A stretch of DNA of 64,000 nt, taken from contig JAZRVH010000009.1 of NCBI GenBank assembly GCA_045598965.1, forward strand, positions 27,904 to 91,903, in the 5' to 3' direction. Positions 35,101-43,013 of this stretch are shown here, in pieces. Below the pieces are notes generated by a model. The model was not told the DNA's origin. It ran no database searches and saw only the letters and a program-made list of their open reading frames with translations. How positions within the stretch are numbered: the first letter of the stretch is position 1; each line of letters starts with the position of its first letter. A program made the translations under genes and the position numbers. The DNA is from RGIG426 sp045598965 (lineage in GTDB: Bacteria; Bacillota; Clostridia; Oscillospirales; Acutalibacteraceae).

Positions 35101-35770
35101 CTTTCTTTTCGTCAGCGTAGGCGAGGAATTTTTTGGCTTTGTTGGACTGGGTTTCGAGCGGCCCGATGCGATCCTCCAGCTCCTGCAAGATGTCTCGCAG
35201 ACGCAGGAGGTTATCCTCGGCGTTTTGCAGGCGGCGTTCCGCCTCGTTTTTGCGATAGCGGTATTTGGCGATACCGGCGGCTTCCTCGAAAATCTCACGG
35301 CGGTCATCCGAACGGGAGGAGACGATATCCTCAATTCGACCCTGACCGATAATGGAGTAGCCGTCTCGGCCGAGACCGGTATCCATAAACAACAGCTGAA
35401 TATCTTTCAGACGAACGGTGGCATTGTTGAGCATATACTCGCTTTCGCCGGAACGGTAATAGCGGCGGGTGACACATACTTCATCTGCATCAAAATCCAA
35501 AAAGCGTTTTTCGTTGTTGATGGTCAGGGACACCTCTGCATAGCCAAGGCTTTTACGTGCCGATGTGCCGTTAAAGACCACGTCTTCCATTTTGCTGCCA
35601 CGCAGGGCTTTGTTCGATTGTTCGCCGAGAACCCAGCGAATGGCGTCGCTGATATTCGATTTACCGCTGCCGTTAGGACCAACCACAGCGGTAATGCCGT
35701 CGCCGAAGGTCAGCACTGTTTTGTCCGGAAAGGACTTAAAGCCCTTAATTTCCAGCGATTTAAGCAGCAT
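32177..35770 (-). CDS. smc: Chromosome segregation ATPase SMC
   Basis: SMC forms the condensin complex with ScpA/ScpB. The 1197-residue protein has the N-terminal Walker A GPNGSGKSNISDAI, two long coiled coils (about 170-500 and 680-1000), a hinge (about 515-660, GRGALRGILGPVAGLL and GRVTFLPL), and the C-terminal signature LSGGEKALTAIALL with Walker B PFCVLDEIEAALDD. Length is normal. The order plsX-rnc-smc-ftsY matches Bacillus. Confidence 0.97.
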   Translation of the reverse strand: MLLKSLEIKGFKSFPDKTVLTFGDGITAVVGPNGSGKSNISDAIRWVLGEQSNKALRGSKMEDVVFNGTSARKSLGYAEVSLTINNEKRFLDFDADEVCVTRRYYRSGESEYMLNNATVRLKDIQLLFMDTGLGRDGYSIIGQGRIEDIVSSRSDDRREIFEEAAGIAKYRYRKNEAERRLQNAEDNLLRLRDILQELEDRIGPLETQSNKAKKFLAYADEKKGLEIGLWLHTLDTSRDVLRELGGKLELARTQYDSAAAAIADVEAKIEEIGNRAAGLAVQMDELNRAAAAFEEDAVRHEGEIAVRRNDIDHHNENIARMQNEQAQQSESAEQLEEERTARLADIEDRRDKIAAAEKERLALSEKMDALSRDSDEAGNKMEVENHRAADLAKQIADVRVREVTGESSLSEINTRLSQLNAAVLLKKGQSEAAAAEKKECEQAVAACKEKIDSLQNAVTGYSLRHKSRSDKAEAARTVAEKLRLDVEDHRRRLRILEELERSMEGFSGSTKAVMKQAGRGALRGILGPVAGLLEAPTDVALAIETALGNNAQNVVCETEADAKSAIRFLKNENAGRVTFLPLQTIRGGKLDEKDLKGEMGYVGIASDLISFDKKYNDVMESLLGRTAVAEDLDCATVLAKKTGYRVKFVTLDGQLVHAGGSLTGGSHVKGAGLLSRRAEMEKLSTSLKEMETKAQKANADFISAKEDAAAAEAALSGAQGELTTAQEDGIRLEAELRRVTELAENGDQAVADCLSEIETLNTRIEEIRSDMEAAGKEASSLLKEQAEIEAKLSALSGGRAEMTAAREELSAQMAELKLQEHGFEKEIEAFNAAIEGIDRRKTDSDGAKQLLQGQIELLNLQIEAIEKEILDLQAQAENCRKQAAASREQMEALVHERTDGEQSVTALRQASKEQMEEKERLSGEVARLEEKAFRAEAETDEIVRKLYEEYELTRAEAEAQTEPIENVPEAQKRLTELRSKIRALGTVNVDAIEEFKEVSERYAFLSEQVKDVEISRTELLSLINDLTTQMREMFVDRFNKINKHFGVVFAELFGGGKAELKLEEPDDVLHSGIQMNVQPPGKVILNLDALSGGEKALTAIALLFAILKVTPSPFCVLDEIEAALDDVNVSRYAQFLRRMTDETQFIVITHRRGTMEEADVLYGVTMQESGVTKLLELRASEVEERLGMKLGERGEAT

Positions 35771-35807
35771 AGTTTCACATCCTTACATTTGGGGTGGAAA
35801 TGGTTGG

Positions 35808-36482
35808 TTAAAAGCCCATCAGCTTCAGTGCCTCTCGGGCACCTTGCTGTTCGGCTTCACGTTTGGTTTTGCCGGTACCGCAACCGATGACGTTGCTGTT
35901 TAGGTGAACCTCCACCGTGAATTTCTTGTTGTGGTCGGGGCCGGTCTCATCCACCAGCACATACTGGAGGGTTTCCTCCGGGCTGTGCTGGACGACTTCT
36001 TGAAGCAACGTTTTGTAGTCACGGAATTGGTGGTGTTTTGTGTTGTGCAGTTCGGTTTCCAAAAAGGGAAGTGCAAAAGCACGGGCGGGTTCGATGCCCC
36101 CGTCGAGATAAATGGCCCCGACGATGGCCTCGAAGGCGTCCTCCAAGGTGGATTCCCGTTCGGCACCGCCGTTTTGTCGTTCGCCCTTGCCCAAACGCAG
36201 GTATTCACCGATAGACAGCGTGCGGGAATAGTGGGCCAACGCCTTTTCGCAGACAATGGAAGCACGGTGTTTGGAAAGCTTGCCCTCGCTTCCGGATTCG
36301 TGGGAGTAAAGATAATCAGCGGCAATAAAGCCCAGTACCGAGTCGCCTAAGAATTCCAAACGCTCGTTGCTTTTGGTTCCTTTTTCGTTGGCATAAGAGG
36401 AGTGGGTCAGTGCTCGGTCAAGCAGGTGGATGTCTTCGAAATGGTAGCCGATTTTTTCCATTAAATTGTCCAAATCACACAA
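35808..36482 (-). CDS. rnc: Ribonuclease III
   Basis: RNase III cuts double-stranded RNA in rRNA and mRNA processing. The catalytic domain has ALTHSSYANEKG and the signature NERLEFLGDSVLGF with the active-site Glu/Asp, plus EAIVGAIYLDGG; a dsRNA-binding domain ends with KREAEQQGAREALKLMGF. The start is uncertain: TTG 36482 is 9 nt after aggagg and gives 224 residues, overlapping plsX by 8 bp; TTG 36473 and ATG 36461 are alternatives without a good ribosome site. Confidence 0.95.
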   Translation of the reverse strand: MCDLDNLMEKIGYHFEDIHLLDRALTHSSYANEKGTKSNERLEFLGDSVLGFIAADYLYSHESGSEGKLSKHRASIVCEKALAHYSRTLSIGEYLRLGKGERQNGGAERESTLEDAFEAIVGAIYLDGGIEPARAFALPFLETELHNTKHHQFRDYKTLLQEVVQHSPEETLQYVLVDETGPDHNKKFTVEVHLNSNVIGCGTGKTKREAEQQGAREALKLMGF

Positions 36483-37488
36483 GAGGCTCGCCCTCCTTTT
36501 CGGCGGCAACGGCGGTTTCGATTTTCGAAATCACGTCTGCCGAGGCAAACTCAAGTGCCACACGAATGGCGTTTTTGAAGGCGACGGCATTGGAGTTGCC
36601 GTGGGCCTTGATGACGGGGCGTTTTACGCCGAGAATGGGGGCTCCGCCGTATTCAGCGGTGTCCATCAGTTTTTTGAGGTCGGACAAGCCGCCTTTTACC
36701 ATAAGAGCGGCGAGCTTGGAGGTGGTGTTTTTAAGAAATACGCCTTTGAGTTCATGCATCATCATAGAGGCGATGCCCTCCATGCCTTTGAGGAGGATGT
36801 TGCCGGAGAAGCCGTCGGTGACCACCACTTCGGCGGCACCCAGTGGCACTTGGCGTGCCTCGACGTTGCCCACAAAGGGAAGATTGCTGTTTTTCAGCAG
36901 AGCGAAAGCGGCTTTTTGGGTGTCGCCGCCTTTGGTATCCTCCGTTCCCACGTTGAGAAGTCCGACTGAAGCGGGTTCGCCGTGTTTGATTACGTGGGTC
37001 ATATAGAGACTGCCCATGTGGGCGAATTGGAGAAGCATTTCCGGACGGCATTCCACGTTGGCACCCATATCCAAAAGAAGATAGGGAAATTTTTCACTGG
37101 GGAGTACTGAGCCGATGGCGGGGCGGGAGATGCCTTTAATGCGTTTAACAAGGAATGTGGCACCCATTAGCAACGCTCCGGTGCTTCCGGCGGAGATGAA
37201 CGCATCGCCCTCGCCGGCGGCGACGGAGCGAAGCCCCACCGCCATAGAGCAATCTTTATGAGCTTTAAGGATGCTGCCGGGTTCGTCTTCCATGGTGATG
37301 ATGTCATCCGCCTGCAGGAATTCCACATTTTCAAGGGAGATTTTTTCCTGTTCGGCAAGGGCACGTAACTGCGGTTCGTTTCCGCAAAGAACAACCATGC
37401 AACCGTATTCTTTTGTTGCCAATGCGGCTCCTTTTATTGCTTCCAACGGGGCGTTGTCGCCACCATGAGCATCCAAAATTACTCGCAT
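36475..37488 (-). CDS. plsX: Phosphate acyltransferase PlsX
   Basis: PlsX makes acyl-phosphate from acyl-ACP, the first step of phospholipid synthesis in most Gram-positives. The 337-residue protein starts MRVILDAHGGDNAPLEAIKG and contains ISAGSTGALLMG, LLLDMGANVECRPEML and VTDGFSGNILLKG, all family blocks. The ATG at 37488 follows taggaga. It heads a 12.5-kb operon; acpP, which often follows plsX, is absent here. Confidence 0.96.
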   Translation of the reverse strand: MRVILDAHGGDNAPLEAIKGAALATKEYGCMVVLCGNEPQLRALAEQEKISLENVEFLQADDIITMEDEPGSILKAHKDCSMAVGLRSVAAGEGDAFISAGSTGALLMGATFLVKRIKGISRPAIGSVLPSEKFPYLLLDMGANVECRPEMLLQFAHMGSLYMTHVIKHGEPASVGLLNVGTEDTKGGDTQKAAFALLKNSNLPFVGNVEARQVPLGAAEVVVTDGFSGNILLKGMEGIASMMMHELKGVFLKNTTSKLAALMVKGGLSDLKKLMDTAEYGGAPILGVKRPVIKAHGNSNAVAFKNAIRVALEFASADVISKIETAVAAEKEGEPLV

Positions 37489-37538
37489 AACGATTCTCCT
37501 AACGTGCCAAATTTCGCCTTTTAGCATATAGACAATTT

Positions 37539-37567
37539 ATTATATCCTATTTATGGGAAAATGTCAA
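37539..37567 (-). promoter_or_regulatory. Strong SigA-type promoter of the plsX-to-leuS operon
   Basis: Minus strand: consensus TTGACA, 17 bp, consensus TATAAT, 51 bp before the plsX ATG. No convincing terminator is seen between plsX and leuS. Confidence 0.85.
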
Positions 37568-37606
37568 TTTTTTTAGGAGATTTTTGTAATTTTTTCCGTG
37601 GAAAGG

Positions 37607-37635
37607 TTGCACTTTTTTTGTGGGTGTGCTATGAT
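37607..37635 (+). promoter_or_regulatory. SigA-type promoter of the Cys-motif gene
   Basis: TTGCAC, 17 bp, TATGAT, ending 26 bp before the ATG at 37662, divergent from the plsX promoter. Confidence 0.7.
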
Positions 37636-37661
37636 ACCCGGTAGACGCTGGAGGTGATGAG

Positions 37662-38099
37662 ATGAACAGCGTAAAAGGAACGTTGGAAGCCACCGTTTTG
37701 CTGGAAAAATCTACGTGTTACTATATGAAAACCGGACGCTGTTCGCTGGATCTCGTGAGCGACCTCTCTATGACAAGCAGCGTTCGCTCCGCACCGGACG
37801 ATTTGCTCTTTTGTCCCCGTGTGTTGCAGGCGTTGCGGTCTCGAAGCCGTGACCGTACCGTCAAGGTGATTTCTTGCCGCTGCGGCCATGCCGAAGTGGT
37901 TGCCGGTCATCAGCGTGCCTGCGTTGCGAACCGCACCGGATTGCAGGTAACGGTTGAGGTGGACGACGAAACGTGTTACGATTTGTGCCCCGTTTGCGGA
38001 AGACAGATGACCTTTGACGAAGAGGAAGCTATGAAAAACGGCGGAACACGGATTGTGAGCTTAAAAGCCGTTGTTTCCACCGATGAAAAAAAGAAATAA
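37662..38099 (+). CDS. Hypothetical protein with two Cys motifs
   Basis: The 145-residue protein starts 3 nt after ggaggtgatga-type ribosome sequence. Cys residues group as CYYMKTGRC (about 19-27), CRC (about 72-74) and CYDLCPVCGRQM (about 106-117); the last looks like half of a zinc ribbon and could pair with CRCGH. The N-terminal half carries several Ser/Arg-rich turns. I recognise no family. It is a single-gene unit between divergent plsX and convergent yaaL-bofA, with its own promoter and a terminator. Confidence 0.8.
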   Translation: MNSVKGTLEATVLLEKSTCYYMKTGRCSLDLVSDLSMTSSVRSAPDDLLFCPRVLQALRSRSRDRTVKVISCRCGHAEVVAGHQRACVANRTGLQVTVEVDDETCYDLCPVCGRQMTFDEEEAMKNGGTRIVSLKAVVSTDEKKK

Positions 38100-38105
38100 T
38101 ACGAA

Positions 38106-38144
38106 AACGCTATCGAAGATATCCCATCTCCGATAGCGTTTTTT
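38106..38144. terminator. Bidirectional terminator between the Cys-motif gene and bofA
   Basis: A perfect 10-bp stem AACGCTATCG/CGATAGCGTT, T-run on the plus strand and an A-rich upstream flank; it overlaps the bofA stop. Confidence 0.85.
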
Positions 38145-38409
38145 ACAGCAAAAAAATGGATTTAAGAAACAGCAGCATTCCCACGCCGGGAAGTCCGAAA
38201 AACGTGCAAGCACCGACGGATACCCACCCGAGACCGAGCGAAACGCCGGTGAAGCCGCCGATGACATTGACGGCGGCGAGAGCTAAAAATCCGGTTGCCG
38301 CCGATGTGCCGAGGGCTTTAAGCGGATGCTTTGTTTTCCACATGGCAATGCAAACGGCGAGCAGGGCCGATGCGGCGACGGCGACAACGAACCATAAAAA
38401 GAGGGTCAA
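38143..38409 (-). CDS. bofA: BofA-family pro-sigmaK processing inhibitor homologue
   Basis: BofA restrains the SpoIVFB protease that activates sigma-K in the mother cell during sporulation. This 88-residue protein has membrane segments at about 1-23 and 34-58 and the C-terminal family motif around GACTFFGLPGVGMLLFLKSIF. Starting at the TTG at 38409, 8 nt after gggaggg, gives the length of Bacillus BofA (87) and a TTGA overlap with yaaL; a longer frame to 38439 would overlap yaaL by 34 bp. The yaaL-bofA pairing matches Bacillus. Confidence 0.85.
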   Translation of the reverse strand: MTLFLWFVVAVAASALLAVCIAMWKTKHPLKALGTSAATGFLALAAVNVIGGFTGVSLGLGWVSVGACTFFGLPGVGMLLFLKSIFLL

Positions 38410-38663
38410 CCGGCGTCCCTCCCCATAAAAGGCGGGCAAAAGGAGGCGATTTGCCCGTTTTGCCTGGCCATTTTCAGAAGATAGCGGTAGCGGGCACGAA
38501 GGGCTTCCTGTTCATAGATATAGGCTTCAATCATATCCGGATCGGATTCCATTTGGAAGCAGGTTTGTACCCGTGTCAATTCGTCACAGACGTGTCGAAT
38601 GGCGGCTTGCAGTTCATTTTCGGGCGGGGTTTTTACCACCATATCTTTCAAAAAACTTCCCAT
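38406..38663 (-). CDS. yaaL: YaaL family (DUF2508) protein
   Basis: The 85-residue soluble helical protein matches the DUF2508/YaaL family: ELQAAIRHVCDELTRVQTCFQMESDPDMIE with IYEQEALRARYRYLL after it. Its function is not known, but it precedes bofA in Bacillus and clostridia. The ATG at 38663 lies after gaggtgaga, and lies within one arm of an 11-bp inverted repeat (38659-38698). Confidence 0.88.
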   Translation of the reverse strand: MGSFLKDMVVKTPPENELQAAIRHVCDELTRVQTCFQMESDPDMIEAYIYEQEALRARYRYLLKMARQNGQIASFCPPFMGRDAG

Positions 38664-38698
38664 ACTCTCACCTCGTTTCACTCTATGGAGAGTATGGG
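38659..38698 (-). promoter_or_regulatory. Inverted repeat hiding the yaaL start codon
   Basis: CCCATACTCTC (on the mRNA 5' side, 38688-38698) pairs perfectly over 11 bp with GAGAGTATGGG (38659-38669). The 3' arm contains the yaaL AUG and the 18-nt loop contains the gaggtg ribosome site. As an RNA hairpin it would limit initiation of yaaL and, by coupling, bofA. Confidence 0.7.
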
Positions 38699-38716
38699 CA
38701 CAATATGCAAAATCAA

Positions 38717-38747
38717 ACAAAAAAGAGAGGGGATACCCTCTCTTTTT
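38717..38747 (-). terminator. Terminator of the ThDP/aldolase operon
   Basis: A 10-bp stem AAAGAGAGGG/CCCTCTCTTT with T-run on the minus strand, directly after the stop of the HAD phosphatase gene. Confidence 0.88.
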
Positions 38748-39398
38748 TCAGCCTAAAATCAATTTTTTAATCTCCGCCGGGGAGTCGACAACGGCGGTGG
38801 CATCTTCTTGTTCCAGCTCTTCTCGACTGCCATAGCCGAAGGTGACGCCGATGGAATCCATCGAAAAGGTGTGGGCACCACGCACATCCGAATAGCGGTC
38901 GCCGATCATCACGCAGTGCTCTGGCTCAATGGCGGCGGTTTTGCACAGATAGTCCAGCACCTCGTTCTTTTCTGTACGGGTATTGTCTAAGTTACTGCCG
39001 ACCACAAGCTCAAAACAATCCGCAATGCCGAGGTTTTTGAGAATGGTCTCGGAGTAGGCGGTGGGCTTGCAGGTGGCGACAAAAAGTCGACAGCCGGCAT
39101 CTTTTAATGCAAAAAGCAGGTCGGCGATGCCGTCATAAATGCGGCATTCCAGAAGCCCCTTGACCGAATAACGCTGGCGAAAAATGCGGATGGCTTCCAA
39201 CGTGTCGTGTTCGGCCACGCCTAAGTAGTTCGGGAAACTAAAGCCCAGAGGCGGGCCGATGATTTTTTGTAACTGGCTTTCGGGCGGTTCGGGATAGCCG
39301 AGGGTGACACAAGCGTGTTTGGCACAGTTCATCACCCCTTCGCCGGTGTCGGCGAGGGTGCCGTCCAAATCGAATAACACATAGGGATAGCGGGGCAT
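38748..39398 (-). CDS. HAD hydrolase, phosphoglycolate phosphatase-like
   Basis: The 216-residue protein has HAD motif I FDLDGTLADTGEG, cap domain, a Lys in CKPT and motif IV MIGDRYSDVRGAH. It belongs to the PGP/PpaX-like subfamily whose substrates are small phosphates. The ATG at 39398 is 9 nt from aaggag; another ATG three codons earlier is adjacent to the ribosome site. As the last gene of the ThDP/aldolase operon it may dephosphorylate an intermediate, which is inference. Confidence 0.88.
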   Translation of the reverse strand: MPRYPYVLFDLDGTLADTGEGVMNCAKHACVTLGYPEPPESQLQKIIGPPLGFSFPNYLGVAEHDTLEAIRIFRQRYSVKGLLECRIYDGIADLLFALKDAGCRLFVATCKPTAYSETILKNLGIADCFELVVGSNLDNTRTEKNEVLDYLCKTAAIEPEHCVMIGDRYSDVRGAHTFSMDSIGVTFGYGSREELEQEDATAVVDSPAEIKKLILG

Positions 39399-39399
39399 T

Positions 39400-40332
39400 T
39401 TATGCATCTCCTTTTTGCGTTTCGGCGGCAATCATTTGCTCGATGCCCTCTTGGAAGCTCACCGCAGGTGTCCAGTTGAGCAGGCGTTTTGCCTTGTCAA
39501 TCGAGGGGTTTAATTGCACAATTCCCTCCGGCTTCGGTTGGGGTTCGCCGAACACGCATTCGCCTTTTTTACCGCAAAGTTCAAAGGCTTCCAGCACAAA
39601 ATCTTTTAAGCGACGTGTGTCGTCACTTGCCACGTTAAACACGCTTCCCTCGGAGGAAAGCACGCCGTCAAAGGCCGCCATTTTGGCGATGAGAGCGGCT
39701 TCGTCGTCAATGTTGAGGAAATTCCACGTATGCTGGCAATCGCCCATTTGCATAGTTTCGCCTTTCAAAAAAGTGCGAACGCAGGAGGACATCAGCGTGT
39801 GCGGATGGTCACCCACACCGTAGGTGCTGAAAATTCGCAGGTGGATAAAATCCAAACCGAGAGAGGGGGCGAGTGCCGCTCCCTTTAACCCGAACGAAAG
39901 CTTGGCTTTGCCGTATTCCGATACGGGGTTGCACGGGGTATCTTCGGTGATGGTTTCGAAATGGATGCCGTACTCTGCTTGAGAGCCGGCGAAAATAAAC
40001 CGTTTACAGCCGAGAGCGGCGGCGGTTTTCATAAGAGAAAGCGAGTAATCCACGTTTGCAAAATGCACGTCGTGGTTTAAGCGGTTGTCGCCTTTGGTTC
40101 CCGCCCAGGCAAAGTGGATAAAGGTATCCGCATGGGGGACGGCGGCACGAAGGGCTTTGTCATCACTTCCCAAATCGTAGCGAACGGGGAAAAACCGGTC
40201 GTGAACGGGGAGCTTATGGGCATTTTGACTTTGGGTTTGAAGCACACCGTAGACGGTGTGCCCTTTCGCCAAAAGACGGCGGCATGTGGAAAGCCCCAAA
40301 AAACCGGATGCACCGGTAACGATGACGGTCAT
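39400..40332 (-). CDS. NAD(P)-dependent sugar epimerase/dehydratase (extended SDR)
   Basis: The 310-residue protein begins VIVTGASGFLG (Rossmann NAD site) and carries the catalytic FAGSQAEYG and SEYGKAKL (Ser and YxxxK), then LRIFSTYGVGDHPHT and the C-terminal domain typical of NDP-sugar epimerases. The substrate is unknown. The ATG at 40332 follows aaaaggagg. It sits 40 bp after the sugar kinase and 1 bp before the HAD gene start. Confidence 0.9.
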   Translation of the reverse strand: MTVIVTGASGFLGLSTCRRLLAKGHTVYGVLQTQSQNAHKLPVHDRFFPVRYDLGSDDKALRAAVPHADTFIHFAWAGTKGDNRLNHDVHFANVDYSLSLMKTAAALGCKRFIFAGSQAEYGIHFETITEDTPCNPVSEYGKAKLSFGLKGAALAPSLGLDFIHLRIFSTYGVGDHPHTLMSSCVRTFLKGETMQMGDCQHTWNFLNIDDEAALIAKMAAFDGVLSSEGSVFNVASDDTRRLKDFVLEAFELCGKKGECVFGEPQPKPEGIVQLNPSIDKAKRLLNWTPAVSFQEGIEQMIAAETQKGDA

Positions 40333-40372
40333 ACCCGTCACCTCCTTTTACAAAAATCGGGTCATGTAGAAA

Positions 40373-41395
40373 TCAGCGTTTGACACGACCGGAACCGTCG
40401 CCGTGTTGAAGAGCTTCCGCTTCGGCGACGGAAATGCGGTTGAAATCCCCCTCGATGGAGTGCTTGAGTGCCGAGGCGGCAACGGCAAATTCCACAGCGT
40501 TTTGGGTGCTGTCTCCACGGCGAATGGCATAGATGAGTCCCGCTCCGAAACTGTCACCGCCGCCGACACGGTCGACAACGTGCAGGTGATAGGTTTTGGA
40601 AAAACAGTAGTTTTCGCCGTCAAAAAGAAGTGCCGCCCAGTCATTATCGTCGGCGGAAAAAGAAGAACGAAGGGTGATGGCGACTTTGTCGAAGCCAAAG
40701 CGGTCGTGTAACTCTTTTGCTACGGTGCAGTAGCCGGTTTTGGACAGCTTGCCGCCCTCGATATCGCTTTCCGAAGCCTCAATGCCGAACACATCTTTGG
40801 CGTCCTCTTCGTTGGCGATGCACACGTCCACATAGTCGCACAACTCGGTCATTACGGCTTGTGCCTTTTCTTTTGACCACAGTTTTTTGCGGTAGTTGAG
40901 GTCGCAGGAGATTGTCAGCCCTTTTTCTTTAGCGGCCTTGCACGCCGCTTTGCACAAAGCGGTGGCATTGTCGGACAAGGCGGCGGTAATGCCGGTAAAA
41001 TGGAACCAATCGGCACCGTCGAAAATGGCGTTCCAGTCAAAATCAGCGGCGGTAGCTTCGGCAATGGCACTGTTTGAGCGGTCATACACGCAAACGCTTC
41101 CTCGCTGAGAGGCACCCTTTTCCATAAAGTAGATGCCGACACGCTCACCGCCACGAGCAATCATCGACGTGTCTACGCCGAACGCACGTAAAGTGGAGAG
41201 AGCGGCATTTCCTACCGGGTTTTCGGGCAATTTTGTTACAAAAGCAACGGATTCACCGAAGTTTGCGAGGGACACTGCCACGTTGGCTTCTGCACCGCCG
41301 AACGATGCGGTCAGGCGGTCATTTTGAAACAAACGGGTGCCGCTGTCCGGGGAAAGACGCAACATAATTTCGCCAAACGTAATGATGTTTGCCAT
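40373..41395 (-). CDS. PfkB-family sugar kinase, 2-keto-3-deoxygluconate kinase-like
   Basis: The 340-residue ribokinase-fold protein has the N-terminal FGEIMLRLSPDSG and GGAEANVAVSLANFG typical of KdgK-type kinases, and the catalytic GGGDSFGAGLIYA with the general-base Asp. KdgK phosphorylates 2-keto-3-deoxygluconate. KDPG aldolase or a uronate pathway is not nearby, so in this operon it may act on another 2-keto-deoxy sugar made by the upstream aldolase; that is inference. Confidence 0.88.
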   Translation of the reverse strand: MANIITFGEIMLRLSPDSGTRLFQNDRLTASFGGAEANVAVSLANFGESVAFVTKLPENPVGNAALSTLRAFGVDTSMIARGGERVGIYFMEKGASQRGSVCVYDRSNSAIAEATAADFDWNAIFDGADWFHFTGITAALSDNATALCKAACKAAKEKGLTISCDLNYRKKLWSKEKAQAVMTELCDYVDVCIANEEDAKDVFGIEASESDIEGGKLSKTGYCTVAKELHDRFGFDKVAITLRSSFSADDNDWAALLFDGENYCFSKTYHLHVVDRVGGGDSFGAGLIYAIRRGDSTQNAVEFAVAASALKHSIEGDFNRISVAEAEALQHGDGSGRVKR

Positions 41396-41410
41396 AAAGC
41401 AAACCTCCTT

Positions 41411-42985
41411 TTACATTTCGTAATAGGTGGGAGTAATGAAGCGGAGCTTCATCGTTTTTTCGATATCTTTCAGTTCGCCTGCAATGAGGCGGTTGCGGGT
41501 TTCCGCTTGGCTGGAAAAATCGTGCTCCAGCGTTTTGTCGAAGTAAACGTTGCCGCTGTCCGGAGAATAGCCGTCCATTCCCGCAACGGTTGCCTCCTTG
41601 ATGCCGATGGCTTGCAGGAGTTTCAAAAGCATGACGCCGGAGTTGTCGATGATGTCGGCTTTTTCCGAGGCATAACTGCTGAAATTCACGACAAAATCCG
41701 CTTTTTTCGCCTCTTTCATGTTGGAGGTGATAATGCAGGGAGTGGCGGTGTTGTTTTGGATTTTGGCGTAACGACGCATATTACTGCTGAAAATATAATC
41801 GGCTTTGTATTGACCGCCGTCGAAATTGAGGGCAATTACGGCGGTATCGGGTTTTGCAAGCTCCGCTTTTACGGTGTCTGCGTGTTCGGCAATGCTTTTA
41901 CCCGGAGCGATGACAACAATGTGTTTGCCGGAAAGGGTGTCGCTCAAAGCGGAAAGTGCCTCTCGGTCGTCTATGAATTTTTCCATATACTCACGATAAT
42001 ATTGCTCGGCCTTGTCTTTGCTGAATTTGGCTTTGTCGTCGTCCGGAATGGATTTTAGAAGCTCCGAAAACGCTTTAACAGTCAGCGTTCCCCGCTCCGC
42101 CAAATGGATGGCGTAGTTGGGGTGACAGCCGAGGCTTGCGGACAGATACAGCGGCAGAGAGTAGCCCCAGAATTTGGTGTTGTAAATCTCGGTGAGGTAT
42201 TCGTCCATAATTTCAAGCATAGGCTCAACACGGTAACTGGTGCCGTAGTTTTCGTTCATATATTCGGCAAACAGTTCTAAGTTTAAGTTGCCGGCACCAC
42301 GACCCATTCCGAACACGCAACCGTCAATGCAGATGTCACGGTTTAGGTTCATTTCCACCAGAGCCTCCGAGTTGCCGAATGCTTGTTGGAGGTTGTTGTG
42401 GGAGTGGTAGCCGAGGGCGATAGACGGTTTCATATTGTTGTCCGCCAAGTGGACAAGGCGGAGGAATTGTTTTTTCTTGATGAGACCGAAGCTGTCCACA
42501 ATGGACATGGCATCCGGCTCTAATTCGTTGAATTTTTCGATGCCCTCGATAAACTCTTTGTCGGAGTACATATCGGTACCAACGAATTGGACAAAGGTTT
42601 TGTAGCCTTGTTCTTTGGCGTATTTCACATATTCATAGCCTTCGTCGATTTTCTCTTTTTTAAAAATGACACGGATGCCGTCGATGGAACTGCCGTCGCA
42701 GGGAGCGATACGGTCGAGCGGCACGGGGGCACTCATATCCACCATGCCGACATACAGCATTTTGTCGTCTTTGGGGGCGATGAGGTCAGCGATGCAAGCG
42801 GTGTTTGGAAACACGGCACGATTGGGGTCAAAGGTATCGCCTTTGATAAAGCCCACCTCGCAGATTTCCACACCGGTTTGTGCCATTTTTTTGCAGATGC
42901 CTCGGATGGCGGCTTCTCCGAATTTCCAATCGTTGACGTAGCCGCCGTCTCGCAGAGTGCAATCGAGTAACGTGATTTTTTTCAT
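41411..42985 (-). CDS. DRE-TIM aldolase with C-terminal Rossmann-like domain
   Basis: The 524-residue protein starts with a pyruvate-aldolase/HMG-CoA-lyase TIM barrel (about 1-290): LLDCTLRDGGYVNDW (metal and catalytic Arg/Asp), EVGFIKGD, SIVDSFG, and the metal HxH in GYHSHNN, then CIDGCVFGMGRGAGN. It is closest in style to 4-hydroxy-2-oxovalerate aldolases. Residues about 335-524 form a second domain beginning HIVVIAPGKSIAEH, a possible nucleotide or sugar-phosphate fold of unknown role. The paired acylating dehydrogenase (DmpF) of catabolic systems is absent. It lies 28 bp after the ThDP gene. Confidence 0.85.
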   Translation of the reverse strand: MKKITLLDCTLRDGGYVNDWKFGEAAIRGICKKMAQTGVEICEVGFIKGDTFDPNRAVFPNTACIADLIAPKDDKMLYVGMVDMSAPVPLDRIAPCDGSSIDGIRVIFKKEKIDEGYEYVKYAKEQGYKTFVQFVGTDMYSDKEFIEGIEKFNELEPDAMSIVDSFGLIKKKQFLRLVHLADNNMKPSIALGYHSHNNLQQAFGNSEALVEMNLNRDICIDGCVFGMGRGAGNLNLELFAEYMNENYGTSYRVEPMLEIMDEYLTEIYNTKFWGYSLPLYLSASLGCHPNYAIHLAERGTLTVKAFSELLKSIPDDDKAKFSKDKAEQYYREYMEKFIDDREALSALSDTLSGKHIVVIAPGKSIAEHADTVKAELAKPDTAVIALNFDGGQYKADYIFSSNMRRYAKIQNNTATPCIITSNMKEAKKADFVVNFSSYASEKADIIDNSGVMLLKLLQAIGIKEATVAGMDGYSPDSGNVYFDKTLEHDFSSQAETRNRLIAGELKDIEKTMKLRFITPTYYEM

Positions 42986-43013
42986 AGATGTCAGGCTCCT
43001 TTCGTGAGAGCAC

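Noticed and set aside
38409..38439. ATG-initiated longer bofA overlapping yaaL by 34 bp
   Set aside because: TTG 38409 has a well-spaced gggaggg site, gives the family length and the usual short overlap.
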